From contig NZ_FNHE01000015.1 in NCBI RefSeq assembly GCF_900103785.1, positions 1 to 64,000 on the forward strand: DNA of 64,000 bases, in the 5' to 3' direction. The position numbers and the translations under genes were made by a program. The DNA is from Geodermatophilus siccatus (GTDB lineage: Bacteria; Actinomycetota; Actinomycetes; Mycobacteriales; Geodermatophilaceae). Numbering within the stretch: the first letter of the stretch is position 1; every line of letters begins with the position of its first letter. Shown in pieces: positions 7,611-16,058 of this stretch. The notes beneath the pieces were generated by a model, which was not told the origin of the DNA, did no database searches, and worked only from the letters and a program-made list of their open reading frames with translations.

Positions 7611-8620
7611 CCGAGCTCGCGAGGTCCCGCCGGGGGCAGGGTGCGGCCGCCCTGACCGCGCCGCAGCGGGCCACCCGCCGCCGGCGCACGCTCGTCGTCC
7701 TCGGCGTCCTGACCGCCGTCGCCGTCGCCGCGTTCCTCACCGTCGACGTCACCGGGTCCTGGGACTACGCGCTGCAGCAGCGCGGGCGCCGGCTGGCCGC
7801 CATGGCGGTCGTCGCCGTGGCGGTCGCGGTCTCCACCGTGCTGTTCCAGACGGTGACCAACAACCGGATCCTGACCCCGGAGATCATGGGGTTCGACCGG
7901 CTGTTCGTGCTGATCCAGACGGTCGGGGTGTTCGTCCTCGGCGCGGCCACCGTCACCACGACCGACCCGCGGCTGCGCTTCGCGATCGAGGTCGTCGTGC
8001 TGATCGGCTTCGGCGCCGTCCTCTACCGGTCGCTGTTCGGCCGCACCGAGCGCGACGTGTACGTGCTGGTGCTCCTCGGGGTGGTGCTCGGCTCCACCTT
8101 CACCAGCCTCACGCTGCTGGTCTCCCGGCTGATCGACCCCAACGAGTTCCTCACCCTGCAGGACCTGCTGTTCGCCAGCTTCAACTCCGTCGACCGGCAG
8201 ATGCTGGCGCTGTCGGCCGTCCTCGTCGCGTTGGTCACCGCGGGCGTGTGGCGGCTGCTCCCCCGGCTGGACGTCGTCGCGCTGGGCCGGGACACCGCGA
8301 TCGGCCTGGGCGTCGACCACCGCCGGGTGGTCAACCAGGCGCTGCTGGCCGTCGCCGTCCTCGTCGCCGTCGCCACCGCGCTGGTCGGGCCGATCACCTT
8401 CCTCGGCCTGCTGGTGGCCAACCTGGCCCGCCAGCTGCTGGGCACCCACCGGCACGCCTGGGTGCTGCCCGGTGCGGCCCTGCTGGGGCTGCTCGCCCTG
8501 GTCGGGGGCCAGCTGGTCCTCGAGCAGGTGTTCGGCTTCAACTCCAGCCTCAGCGTCGTCGTCAACTTCGTGGGCGGGATCGTCTTCATCGCCCTCCTGA
8601 TCAGACAGCCTCGTCAGTGA
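7607..8620 (+). CDS. Iron-siderophore ABC transporter permease (FecCD family), second subunit
   Basis: Second membrane subunit of the importer, similar to YclO/FatC/CeuC. 337 residues from GTG 7607, which overlaps the previous stop codon in GTGA. It has about eight to nine hydrophobic helices. Family motifs include NNRILTPEIMGFDRLFVLIQ, which is characteristic of this subgroup, and GPITFLGLLVANLARQLLG near residue 265, the ATPase-contact loop. The FNSSLSVVVNFVGGIVFI end is also typical. Thirteen bases separate it from the ATPase gene. Pairing of two different permease subunits is the rule for this transporter subfamily. Confidence 0.9.
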   Translation: MTELARSRRGQGAAALTAPQRATRRRRTLVVLGVLTAVAVAAFLTVDVTGSWDYALQQRGRRLAAMAVVAVAVAVSTVLFQTVTNNRILTPEIMGFDRLFVLIQTVGVFVLGAATVTTTDPRLRFAIEVVVLIGFGAVLYRSLFGRTERDVYVLVLLGVVLGSTFTSLTLLVSRLIDPNEFLTLQDLLFASFNSVDRQMLALSAVLVALVTAGVWRLLPRLDVVALGRDTAIGLGVDHRRVVNQALLAVAVLVAVATALVGPITFLGLLVANLARQLLGTHRHAWVLPGAALLGLLALVGGQLVLEQVFGFNSSLSVVVNFVGGIVFIALLIRQPRQ

Positions 8621-8633
8621 GGGAGCAGAGCCA

Positions 8634-9392
8634 GTGATCGAGATCGAGTCCGTCTCGAAGTCCTACGGCGGCGTCCGCGTGCTGGACGACGTCTCGCTGA
8701 CCATCCCGACCGGCGGCATCACCTCGCTGATCGGCGCCAACGGCGCGGGCAAGTCCACGCTGCTCTCGGTCGCCGCCCGGCTGCTGCCGGCCGACAGCGG
8801 CCGGGTGCGCGTCGACGGGATGGACGTCGCGACGACGCCGGGCCCGGTGCTGGCCCGTCGGCTGGCCGTCCTCCGGCAGGAGAACGCGATGTCGGTGCGG
8901 CTGACCGTGCGCGAGCTGGTCGCCTTCGGCCGCTTCCCGCACTCCGGCGGTCGGCTGACGCCCGAGGACCACCGCCTGGTCGACGAGGCCATGGCGTGGT
9001 TCGAGCTCGGCCCGCTGGCCGACCGGCACCTCGACCAGCTCTCCGGCGGACAGCGGCAGCGCGCCTACGTGGCGATGGTGATGTGCCAGGGCACCGACCA
9101 CGTGCTGCTCGACGAGCCGCTGAACAACCTCGACATGCGGCACGCCGTCCAGATGATGCGGATGCTGCGCGGCATGGCCGACGAGCTGGGCCGCACCGTC
9201 GTCCTCGTCGTGCACGACGTCAACGTGGCCTCCTGCTACTCCGACCGGATCGTCGCGATGCGCGAGGGGCAGCTGGTCGCCGAGGGCCCGACGTCCGAGC
9301 TGATGACGCCGGAGCTGCTGCGCAAGGTGTTCGACGTCGAGGTCGAGGTCCACGAGCTGGCCGGACGGCGGATCGGCGTCCCCTGGTCCTGA
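8634..9392 (+). CDS. Iron-siderophore ABC transporter ATP-binding protein
   Basis: ATPase subunit driving ferric-siderophore import from the inner membrane face. 252 residues from GTG 8634, with GAGGGAGC upstream. All ABC motifs are intact: Walker A GANGAGKS (about 32-39), Q-loop in LRQENAMS, signature LSGGQRQRAYVAM, Walker B VLLDEPLNN and the H-loop His in VLVVHDVN. It belongs with YclP/FatE/CeuD-type ATPases. It is the last gene of the operon; the next gene is convergent and ends 50 bases downstream. Confidence 0.92.
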   Translation: MIEIESVSKSYGGVRVLDDVSLTIPTGGITSLIGANGAGKSTLLSVAARLLPADSGRVRVDGMDVATTPGPVLARRLAVLRQENAMSVRLTVRELVAFGRFPHSGGRLTPEDHRLVDEAMAWFELGPLADRHLDQLSGGQRQRAYVAMVMCQGTDHVLLDEPLNNLDMRHAVQMMRMLRGMADELGRTVVLVVHDVNVASCYSDRIVAMREGQLVAEGPTSELMTPELLRKVFDVEVEVHELAGRRIGVPWS

Positions 9393-9441
9393 CCTGGCCC
9401 GCGGGACCGGGTCACCGGCCCCGCGAGCACCTGACCGGCGG

Positions 9442-11121
9442 CTACCCGGCCACCAGGCCCGTCCGGACCGCGCCCGTGGGGGTGGACGCCGGCACCGGGT
9501 CGAGCGCCCCGCGGTCCTGGGTGCACACCGTCCCTGCCGGCGGGGTGGCCCCGGTCAGCAGGTACTGCGACGTGAGCGAGGCCGCGCAGGAGCTGGTGCC
9601 GAACGAGGTGTGCCCGACGCCGTCCACGGTCAGCAGGGTGCTGTTGGGCAGCAGGTCGTCCACCACCACCGCGTTGCGGTACGGGGTGGCGGGGTCGTAC
9701 AGGTTGCCGATGACGAGCACCGGGTTGCGGGTCCAGCTGTTCCACGGGCCGGTGTGGCGCTCGGTCGAGCGACCGGCCCACGGCGCGCAGACGAGCCCGG
9801 CGTAGGCCCAGCGGGAGCCGACGTAGGGCGCGGTCGTGGCGTCCAGTGCGCGCCCGACCTCGCCGTAGCGGTAGGGGTCGTCCGGGTTGTCGGTGTCGGC
9901 GCAGGTGATGGCGGCTCTCGCGTCGGGGAAGTTGTCGTAGCCCTCGGGCACCGGGGGCTGCGGCAGCCTCCCCAGGCCGGCGGCGACAGCGGCGCCGTCG
10001 GCGCTGTAGGCCTCCTGCAGCAGCTCGCCGAGGACCGGCCACGTGTCCGGGGTGAAGAGCAGCGCCGCGGTCACCACGACCAGGTCCGAGTAGGTCAGCG
10101 GCTCCGCCGGCCCGTCGGGCACGGGGACCAGCAGCGGGGCGGCCCGCAGCCGGGCGGCGAGCTCGGCGTACTTCTGCTCCGGGTTCCCGTCGGCGGCGAA
10201 CGCGCACTGCTGCGGTCCGGCCTCCGCGCACAGCTCGAAGAACCGGTCCAGGGTCTCCGTGCTGCCCACCTCGGTGCCCTCGCGGATCCAGCTGATGGTG
10301 CCCGGAGGACCGCTGGCCCAGCCGGGGTCCACCACGCCGTCGAGGACCAGGGCCCCGGTGCGCGTGGGGAAGGTGTTGGCGACCACCTGGCCGAGGAAGG
10401 TGCCGTAGGACAGGCCGTACAGGTTGATCCGCTGGTCACCCATCGCCGCTCGCAGCACGTCGAGGTCGCGGGCGAACTGCAGGGTGCGGACGTGGTCGAG
10501 CAGGTCCCCGTTGCGTGCCCGGCACTCCTCCGCGAACGCGCGCACCTGCGCGATCACCTGCTCCTCCTGGACCCGGTCGGTGGGGAAGTCGGCCAGCGTG
10601 GCGTAGGGCAGGGCGGCCTGCTCCGCCGTGCTGCCCGTGCAGCGCACCGGCCGGCTCTCGCCGGTCCCGCGCGGGTCGACGCCGACCAGGTCGTAACGCG
10701 CGAGCACCTCCGGCGGGAACAGCAGCCGGCCCAGCTCGCGCACGGTCGCCGCTGCGGGTCCGCCCGGGCCGCCGAAGTTGACGAACAGGGCGCCGATCCG
10801 GTTCGCCGGGTCGGCCGCGGGCAGGCGCACCGCGTGCAGGCGGAACGTGCGGCCCCGCGGGTCGGCGTAGTCGTACGGGACGTCGACGTCGGCCTGCTGG
10901 AAGCCGTCGCCCGCATCCACCCAGGTGATCGACGGGACCGGGACGCCCGGTACGCCACCCGGTGGGGGCTCCGTGGCCGCGGGCGCTGCCGGAGCGGGTG
11001 CTGCCGGAGCGGCGACCGCGACGCCCCCGAGCGGGACGGCGAGCAGGGCGGCGGACGTCGCCGCCGCACAGGCAGCGGCGGCGATCCGGCGCCGCAGGCG
11101 GGGTGCTGAGGCGATCGGCAT
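9442..11121 (-). CDS. Secreted alpha/beta hydrolase, tripeptidyl-aminopeptidase (TAP) type
   Basis: Probable exported serine peptidase removing short peptides from protein N-termini, like Streptomyces TAP/SlpD/SlpE (S33 family). 559 residues from ATG 11121, preceded by GGGGGGA; the longer frame upstream has no signal peptide. The N-terminus has RLRRR, then a hydrophobic Ala-rich stretch and AVAAPA, giving a Sec or Tat-like signal. The nucleophile elbow is YGLSYGTFLGQ. The oxyanion region is VNFGGPGGPAA. The C-terminal TAP-like domain carries NLYDPATPYRNA with the likely acidic residue and GVGHTSFGTSSC with the catalytic His. Pro/Ala-rich linkers follow the signal. Substrate is inferred from family only. 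Confidence 0.85.
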   Translation of the reverse strand: MPIASAPRLRRRIAAAACAAATSAALLAVPLGGVAVAAPAAPAPAAPAATEPPPGGVPGVPVPSITWVDAGDGFQQADVDVPYDYADPRGRTFRLHAVRLPAADPANRIGALFVNFGGPGGPAAATVRELGRLLFPPEVLARYDLVGVDPRGTGESRPVRCTGSTAEQAALPYATLADFPTDRVQEEQVIAQVRAFAEECRARNGDLLDHVRTLQFARDLDVLRAAMGDQRINLYGLSYGTFLGQVVANTFPTRTGALVLDGVVDPGWASGPPGTISWIREGTEVGSTETLDRFFELCAEAGPQQCAFAADGNPEQKYAELAARLRAAPLLVPVPDGPAEPLTYSDLVVVTAALLFTPDTWPVLGELLQEAYSADGAAVAAGLGRLPQPPVPEGYDNFPDARAAITCADTDNPDDPYRYGEVGRALDATTAPYVGSRWAYAGLVCAPWAGRSTERHTGPWNSWTRNPVLVIGNLYDPATPYRNAVVVDDLLPNSTLLTVDGVGHTSFGTSSCAASLTSQYLLTGATPPAGTVCTQDRGALDPVPASTPTGAVRTGLVAG

Positions 11122-11588
11122 GGGTCCCCCCGTGGTCGGGCTCGCGCACCTGGCCGTCCCGGGCTCGTCCGGCCTCGTCCGGCGAGCACTGTGCCGGTGT
11201 CCCCACCGACCGCGGAAGTGCCGACTGCGCGGCGACGACACACGGGTGGCACGACCTGCTGCGCCGGCCGCGCCGTGCGCTGGCACGCCCTGCGCGGGAC
11301 CTCCCCCGGTCCCACGCCGGTGGCGGCCGCCGTTCCACGTGGAACCCGTGCTCCCACGGTGCGGCTCGCTGCGTCGCGCTCGGGTCCGTCACCACGGCGC
11401 CACGAGGCGTGCCGCGCTGCCCATCCCGGGATCGACGCGCAGGTGGCCGCCTTGCACCGGGAGCGGCTCCTGACGGGTCGCCGCAGCAACCGTCCCCGGT
11501 ACGGGGCGATGACTCCGCATCCGCCGTCCGGTCGGAACTCTGACGGCGCGGCTGCGAGAAGCGGCGCGGCCACCGGGAGGAGGACCTG
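11122..11588 (+). other. Gene-free divergent region with a parS-like site
   Basis: 467 bases between the divergent TAP peptidase and DUF1579-like genes. No convincing ORF is present; the open frames here are GC-driven and show no domain. It holds the parS-type palindrome at 11332-11345 and the ribosome binding sites of both flanking genes. No other strong hairpin was noticed. Confidence 0.6.
11332..11345. other. parS: parS-like ParB binding site 1
   Basis: Perfect 14-base palindrome GTTCCACGTGGAAC. The bacterial parS consensus is TGTTnCACGTGnAACA, and the C/G variant is used for example in Pseudomonas. It lies in an intergenic region. Two more identical copies are at 14187-14200 and 59225-59238. 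Confidence 0.75.
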
Positions 11589-12023
11589 GTGCAGGTGAAC
11601 CGGACACCGACGACCACGGCGTTGATCGGGCGGTGGCGCACGGAGGGCGAGGTGCTCGGGGACGACGGGCAGACCGTGGTGGCGACCGTCCGGGGCAGCG
11701 ACGTCTACGAGGAGCTCGGCCCCACCGTCGTCCACCACGTCGACGTGGTGGTCGGCGGTCGGCGGACCCGGGCACTGGAGGTCATCGAGCCCTACGACGC
11801 CGCGCGCGGCGTCTTCCCGACCCGGGCCTATGACGACCAGGGCGGCGTCGAGGACGCGACCGCCACCGTGCGCGACGGCGAGTGGACGTTCTCCGCCGGC
11901 CCGGCATCAGCCACGCTGCGGGTGGCCGAGGACGGCGCCTCGATGTCCGCTCGATGGACGCGGCCGGGCCCGGACGGTGTCCCGCGGCCGTGGATGGAGC
12001 TGCGCTTCACCCGCGTGGGCTGA
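11589..12023 (+). CDS. Small beta-rich protein, DUF1579/lipocalin-like
   Basis: 144 residues from GTG 11589, which follows GGGAGGAGGACCTG. The sequence is a run of alternating hydrophobic strands (WRTEGEVLG, VVATVRGSDVYEEL, VVHHVDVVVGG) ending in ELRFTRVG, consistent with a closed beta-barrel. The opening IGRWRTEGEV and the YDDQGGVED segment resemble DUF1579 proteins, which have no assigned reaction. There is no signal peptide. It stands alone between a gene-free region and a decayed DUF222 gene. The family assignment is by pattern only. Confidence 0.6.
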   Translation: MQVNRTPTTTALIGRWRTEGEVLGDDGQTVVATVRGSDVYEELGPTVVHHVDVVVGGRRTRALEVIEPYDAARGVFPTRAYDDQGGVEDATATVRDGEWTFSAGPASATLRVAEDGASMSARWTRPGPDGVPRPWMELRFTRVG

Positions 12024-12118
12024 TGTCGCCGCACCCCATGTGCTCTACTCCGCTACGTCGCCAGGGCGGCACGGCCGGCTGGTCGATCGGCCCGCGCCGT
12101 TCCGGCGGTTGCCGGTCC

Positions 12119-12430
12119 CACCTGCCCGCCACCTGGGCGGCCATGGCCGCAGGCGCCCTCGACGAGGCACGCGCCGAGGTCCTGGCCGACGTCCGCGAGC
12201 ACACCTCCCCGGCGGTCGCCCGCGCCATCGAGGGCCGGTTGCCGCCCGAGGCGGCGTCCCTGACGACCGGCAGGTCGAGGAAGCGCGCGCTCGCGGCGCT
12301 GCTCGAGGCCGACGCCGACGCGGTCGACGAACGCCGCCAGCAGGCGCAGCGGCAGGCCGACGTGCGCTGCCACCCCTCACCGACGGAGGGGATGGGCACG
12401 CCGTCCGCCGACCTGCCCGCCCAGGGGCCG
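12119..12430 (+). pseudogene. Remnant of a DUF222 HNH-endonuclease gene
   Basis: Read in the frame beginning CAC at 12119, the stretch gives HLPATWAAMAAGALDEARAE, then a TSPAVARAIEGRLPPEAASL segment, a TTGR motif, LLEADADAVDERRQQAQRQA, and finally GMGTPSADLPA. This is the middle of the DUF222 domain found in the many HNH-endonuclease-like proteins of Geodermatophilaceae and other actinobacteria. The N-terminal part, the rest of DUF222 and the HNH domain are all missing, and the reading frame runs out into a terminator hairpin. I see no start codon with a ribosome site, so it is a decayed fragment. The surrounding gene-free stretch 12024-12468 holds nothing else but that terminator. Confidence 0.6.
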
Positions 12431-12466
12431 GCGGGCGGCCCGGGATCGACGTCCCGGGCCGCCCGC
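12431..12466 (-). terminator. Strong hairpin downstream of the DUF1330 gene
   Basis: Perfect 15-bp stem GCGGGCGGCCCGGGA (12431-12445) with TCCCGGGCCGCCCGC (12452-12466) and a 6-base loop. It starts 3 bases after the stop codon of the leftward DUF1330 gene. There is no U-tract, as is usual in high-GC actinobacteria. Confidence 0.75.
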
Positions 12467-12468
12467 GG

Positions 12469-12807
12469 TCACGGCTGCGCCGCCAGGACGTCGGTGGCGC
12501 GGTGCGGCCCGGTGACGCCCTCCACCAGGACCGCCCAACCGGTGCTGGACCCGGTCCGGAGGCCCACGATCTCCTGATAGGCAGCCGACGAGTACCAGGC
12601 GCGGGCACCGGCGGCGTCCGGGAAGCCGATGACCACCAGGTCGCCCTGCCACGGGCCCTCGACGACCTCGGCGCGGGCGCCGTGCACCAGGAACCGCCCC
12701 CCGAAGGGCTCGAGGGTGGCGTCGATCCGGGCCAGGTACTCGGCGATCTCGGGGCCCATGGCCACCGTCTCGAGGTGCGCGACGGCGTAGGAGCCGAACC
12801 CGCTCAC
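12469..12807 (-). CDS. DUF1330 family protein
   Basis: 112 residues from GTG 12807, whose GTGA overlaps the stop of the upstream SnoaL-like gene, so the two are translationally coupled. DUF1330 proteins have a ferredoxin-like dimeric alpha/beta-barrel fold with no known reaction. Matching features are the LARIDATLEPFGGRFLVHG segment, VVEGPWQGDLVVIGFPD and ARAWYSSAAYQEI. No signal or membrane segment. The operon faces the MmyB-type regulator across a palindromic operator and is a likely target of it. Confidence 0.8.
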   Translation of the reverse strand: MSGFGSYAVAHLETVAMGPEIAEYLARIDATLEPFGGRFLVHGARAEVVEGPWQGDLVVIGFPDAAGARAWYSSAAYQEIVGLRTGSSTGWAVLVEGVTGPHRATDVLAAQP

Positions 12808-13172
12808 TGCTGCGGGACCCGGTCGAGGAAGCCGCAGACCCGGTCGAAGCGACCGTCCCCGTCGGTGACGGCCACGTCGGAGCCGATCACCGGCGGCTCC
12901 CCGCCCTCCGGACCCAGGCTCCAGGTGAACCGCACCTGGTCGTGGTGGGCGTCGACCGGCCCGGCGAGCCGGAAGACCCAGCCGGGGAGCTGCTCGTGCA
13001 CCGCGACGATCGCCGCCTCGATGCCATCGTGCCCCCGGACGTCGACCAGCGGGTCGACGTAACGGGCGTCCTCGGTGAAGAGCGCCGCGACCGCCCGGCG
13101 GCGGGCCTGCGGCTCGGTCTCGTTCCACGCGGCGATGTACCGCTGGACCTGGGTGGCGGTGTCCTCGGGCAC
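12804..13172 (-). CDS. SnoaL-like/NTF2-fold protein
   Basis: 122 residues starting at 13172, after a good GAGGAGGACG. The sequence TQVQRYIAAWNETEPQARRR, FTEDARYVDPLVDVRGHDG and VRFTWSL follows the SnoaL/NTF2 cone fold used by small isomerases, hydrolases and carrier proteins. The WNE...RR and YVDP...GHDGIEAAI patterns are characteristic. No active site can be assigned with confidence. It overlaps the DUF1330 gene downstream by 4 bases and is divergent from the XRE regulator gene. Substrate unknown. Confidence 0.75.
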   Translation of the reverse strand: MPEDTATQVQRYIAAWNETEPQARRRAVAALFTEDARYVDPLVDVRGHDGIEAAIVAVHEQLPGWVFRLAGPVDAHHDQVRFTWSLGPEGGEPPVIGSDVAVTDGDGRFDRVCGFLDRVPQQ

Positions 13173-13278
13173 GGTGCGTCCTCCTCGCTGTCGGGGCCGG
13201 CGCCGGGGTGGCTGTGGCCCGGACCCGAGGCTGCGCGAGGACGGGGCGGTCCGTCGATGACCTCACAGGTCATGGACG

Positions 13279-13323
13279 CCTACCTCCGAGGTAGGTGTCC
13301 GGCGGCCGGGGTGCCCGTAGCGT
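13279..13323 (+). promoter_or_regulatory. Palindromic operator and leaderless promoter of the XRE regulator
   Basis: Perfect inverted repeat CCTACCTC-C-GAGGTAGG at 13279-13295, in the gap between the divergent SnoaL-like and XRE genes. The -10-like TAGCGT (13318-13323) lies exactly 7 bases before GTG 13331, the spacing typical of leaderless actinobacterial transcripts. A -35 at the usual distance would fall at the right edge of the palindrome, so a bound dimer should interfere with that promoter. MmyB-type regulators commonly control their divergent neighbour. That link here is inference. Confidence 0.6.
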
Positions 13324-13330
13324 CCGGACC

Positions 13331-14122
13331 GTGACGGCGACCCCGACCCGCTCCACCTTCGGGCCGCTGCTGCGTCAGTGGCGCACCCGGCGCCGGCTCA
13401 GCCAGCTCGACCTGGCCGTCGAGAGCGACGTCTCCGCGCGGCACATCAGCTTCCTGGAGACCGGCCGGTCGAAGCCCAGCCGCGAGATGGTGCTGCGGCT
13501 GGCCACCCAGCTCGACGTCCCGCTGCGCGAGCGCAACCAGCTGCTGCTCGGGGCCGGTTACGCCCCCGAGTACCGCGCCCGTCCCCTCGAGGACCCGGAG
13601 ATGGCCCCGGTCCGCGCCGCGGTCGACGCCGTGCTGCGCGCCCACGCCCCGCACCCGGCCCTCGCCGTCGACCGGCACTGGGACCTGGTGAGCGCCAACG
13701 CCGGCGTCGACCTGCTCACCCGCGGGGTCGCGGCGCACCTGCTCGAGCCACCGGTCAACGTGCTGCGGTTGAGCCTGCACCCCGACGGGCTGGCCGGCCG
13801 GATCCGCAACCTGGCCGAGTGGCGTGGCCACGTGCTCGGTCGGCTGGCCCGGGAGCTCGCCGTCACCGGCGACCCCCGGACGCGGGCGCTGCTGCACGAG
13901 CTCGCGGCGCTCCCCGGCGGCCGCAGCCACGGCGCGACGAACGCCGTCGCCGTCCCCCTGCGGCTGGAGGTCGGCGGCCGGGAACTGGCGTTCCTCAGCA
14001 CGGTCACGACCTTCGGCACCGCCGTCGACGTCACCCTCGCGGAGCTGAGCATCGAGGCCTTCCTGCCCGCCGACGCGGCGACGGCGGAGGTCGTGGCCGC
14101 GCTGGCCGCGGACGGACCCTGA
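13331..14122 (+). CDS. XRE-family regulator with MmyB-like ligand-binding domain
   Basis: DNA-binding transcription factor. 263 residues from GTG 13331, chosen because a TAGCGT promoter element sits 7 nt upstream. The N-terminal helix-turn-helix spans about residues 15-75: WRTRRRLSQLDLAVESDVSA, then RHISFLETGRSKPSREMVL, the classical Cro/CI pattern. The remaining sequence (WDLVSANAGVDLL, NVLRLSLHPDGLAGRI, AFLSTVTTFGTAVDVTLAEL) is the MmyB-like PAS-type domain. In these regulators it binds a small hydrophobic ligand; many family members repress a divergent oxidoreductase or small-enzyme gene. The likely operator is the 13279-13295 palindrome. Confidence 0.85.
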   Translation: MTATPTRSTFGPLLRQWRTRRRLSQLDLAVESDVSARHISFLETGRSKPSREMVLRLATQLDVPLRERNQLLLGAGYAPEYRARPLEDPEMAPVRAAVDAVLRAHAPHPALAVDRHWDLVSANAGVDLLTRGVAAHLLEPPVNVLRLSLHPDGLAGRIRNLAEWRGHVLGRLARELAVTGDPRTRALLHELAALPGGRSHGATNAVAVPLRLEVGGRELAFLSTVTTFGTAVDVTLAELSIEAFLPADAATAEVVAALAADGP

Positions 14123-14186
14123 CACCGCGGACCAGAGCGTGACCTGGACCGCCCGCTCGTCCCGGGCACCGGTCGGCGCCGTCGCC

Positions 14187-14200
14187 GTTCCACGTGGAAC
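14187..14200. other. parS: parS-like ParB binding site 2
   Basis: Second perfect GTTCCACGTGGAAC, in the intergenic region between the XRE regulator and the NAGGN operon, 75 bases upstream of the asnO start. Confidence 0.75.
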
Positions 14201-14274
14201 GCCGCCGCGTTGCATCGGTGTGACATGGGCCGTGGGCAGTCGCGCCGGCCCGGCCGGTGGGGTTGGATCACCAC

Positions 14275-16056
14275 ATGTGCGGCCTCTCCGGTGAGATCCG
14301 GTTCGACGGCTCCCTGGCCGACACCACCGCCGTGGCGCGGATGGTCGAGTGCCTGGTCCCCCGCGGGCCGGACGGCCAGGGTGCCTGGAGCAACGGGCGG
14401 GTGGCCTTCGGGCACCGCCGGCTGTCGGTCATCGACCTGTCGCCGGCCGGCAGCCAGCCGATGGTGGACAACGAGCTCGGCCTGACCGCGGTCTTCAACG
14501 GCTGCATCTACGACTACAAGGAGCTGCGCGCCGAGCTCGAGGGCCACGGCTACCGCTTCTTCTCCACCTCCGACACCGAGGTGATCCTCAAGGGCTACCA
14601 CCACTGGGGCACCGCGGTGGTGGAGCACCTGCACGGCATGTTCGCGTTCGTCATCAGCGAGCGCGACACCGGCCGCGTGGTGCTCGCCCGCGACCGGCTG
14701 GGCATCAAGCCGCTCTACCTGGCCGAGACGCCCGGCCGGCTGCGCTTCGCCTCCTCCCTGCCGGCGCTGCTGCAGGCCGGGGACGTCGACACCTCCATCG
14801 ACCCGGTCGCGCTGCACCACTACCTCACCTGGCACGCCGTCGTCCCCGCGCCGCGGACGATCGTCAACGGCGTCCGCAAGCTGCCCCCGGCCACCGTGCG
14901 GGTGGTCGAGGCCGACGGCACCTCCCGCGAGCACCGCTACTGGGAGGCCCGCTACGAGCGCGACCCTGCGCACGCGAACTGGTCCGCCCGCGACTGGGAG
15001 GACGCGATCGAGGAGGCGCTGCGGGTCGCCGTCCGGCGGCGGCTGGTGGCCGACATCCCGGTCGGCGTGCTGCTCTCCGGCGGGCTGGACTCCAGCCTGA
15101 TCGTCGGCCTGCTCGCGCAGGAGGGGCAGACCGGCCTGGCGACCTACTCGATCGGCTTCGAGGCCGTCGGCGGCCGGGAGGGCGACGAATTCCAGTACTC
15201 CGACGTCATCGCCGAGCGCTTCGGCACCGACCACCACCGCATCCGGGTCGCCTCCGACGAGCTCGCCGCGGCGCTCGGCCACGCCATCCACGCGATGGCC
15301 GAGCCGATGGTCAGCCACGACGTCGTCGCCTTCGACCTGCTCTCCGAGCGGGTCAGCCAGTCGATCCGGGTGGTGCAGTCCGGGCAGGGCGCCGACGAGG
15401 TCTTCGCCGGCTACCACTGGTACCCGCCGCTGCAGGGCGTGGACCGCGAGCGGGCGGTGGAGACCTACGCGAGGGCGTTCTTCGACCGGGACGCCGCCGA
15501 CATGGCCCGACTCGTTGCCGACCGCTACGCGCTGGACGGCGACCCGAGCCTGGAGTTCGTCCGCCGGCACATGTCCGCGCCGCACGCCGACACCGCCGTG
15601 GACGCCGCGCTGCGCCTGGACAGCGAGGTCATGCTCGTCGACGACCCGGTCAAGCGGGTGGACAACATGTCCATGGCCTGGGGGCTGGAGGCCCGGGTGC
15701 CCTTCCTCGACCACGACCTGGTCGAGCTGGCCGCGATGTGCCCGCCGGAGCTGAAGCTGGCAGACGGCGGCAAGGGCGTGCTCAAGGCGATCGGCCGACG
15801 GATCATCCCGCCGGAGGTCATCGACCGGCCCAAGGGCTACTTCCCGGTCCCGGCGATCACCCACCTCGAGGGCAAGGTGCTCGACCTGGTGCGCGACGCG
15901 CTGACCGGCGACGCCGCCCGCGAGCGCGGGCTGTTCCGGTCGGAGTACGTCGACCGGCTGCTGGCCGACCCGAACGGTGAGCTCACCCCGCTGCGCGGCA
16001 ACAAGCTGTGGCAGCTGGGTCTGCTGGAGCTCTGGCTGCAGGCCCACGGGGTCTGA
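14275..16056 (+). CDS. asnO: N-acetylglutaminylglutamine amidotransferase (asparagine synthase-like)
   Basis: Amidates N-acetylglutaminylglutamine to the dipeptide osmolyte NAGGN, using glutamine as nitrogen donor. 593 residues; ATG 14275 is the true start because Ntn glutaminases need Cys at position 2 (MCGLSGEI). The glutaminase domain (about 1-200) has PRGPDG and GHRRLSVIDLSPAG; the synthetase domain has the ATP-pyrophosphatase loop LLSGGLDSS near residue 275. The alternative, a general asparagine synthetase AsnB, is less likely because the next gene is the matching dipeptide synthetase. This pair is known from Sinorhizobium and Pseudomonas, where it responds to osmotic stress. Two bases separate its stop from the proposed downstream start. 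Confidence 0.85.
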   Translation: MCGLSGEIRFDGSLADTTAVARMVECLVPRGPDGQGAWSNGRVAFGHRRLSVIDLSPAGSQPMVDNELGLTAVFNGCIYDYKELRAELEGHGYRFFSTSDTEVILKGYHHWGTAVVEHLHGMFAFVISERDTGRVVLARDRLGIKPLYLAETPGRLRFASSLPALLQAGDVDTSIDPVALHHYLTWHAVVPAPRTIVNGVRKLPPATVRVVEADGTSREHRYWEARYERDPAHANWSARDWEDAIEEALRVAVRRRLVADIPVGVLLSGGLDSSLIVGLLAQEGQTGLATYSIGFEAVGGREGDEFQYSDVIAERFGTDHHRIRVASDELAAALGHAIHAMAEPMVSHDVVAFDLLSERVSQSIRVVQSGQGADEVFAGYHWYPPLQGVDRERAVETYARAFFDRDAADMARLVADRYALDGDPSLEFVRRHMSAPHADTAVDAALRLDSEVMLVDDPVKRVDNMSMAWGLEARVPFLDHDLVELAAMCPPELKLADGGKGVLKAIGRRIIPPEVIDRPKGYFPVPAITHLEGKVLDLVRDALTGDAARERGLFRSEYVDRLLADPNGELTPLRGNKLWQLGLLELWLQAHGV

Positions 16057-16058
16057 GC

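Noticed and set aside
14257..14274. Upstream start for asnO giving MGLDHHMCG
   Set aside because: The enzyme class needs Cys immediately after the initiator Met, which fits ATG 14275 only.
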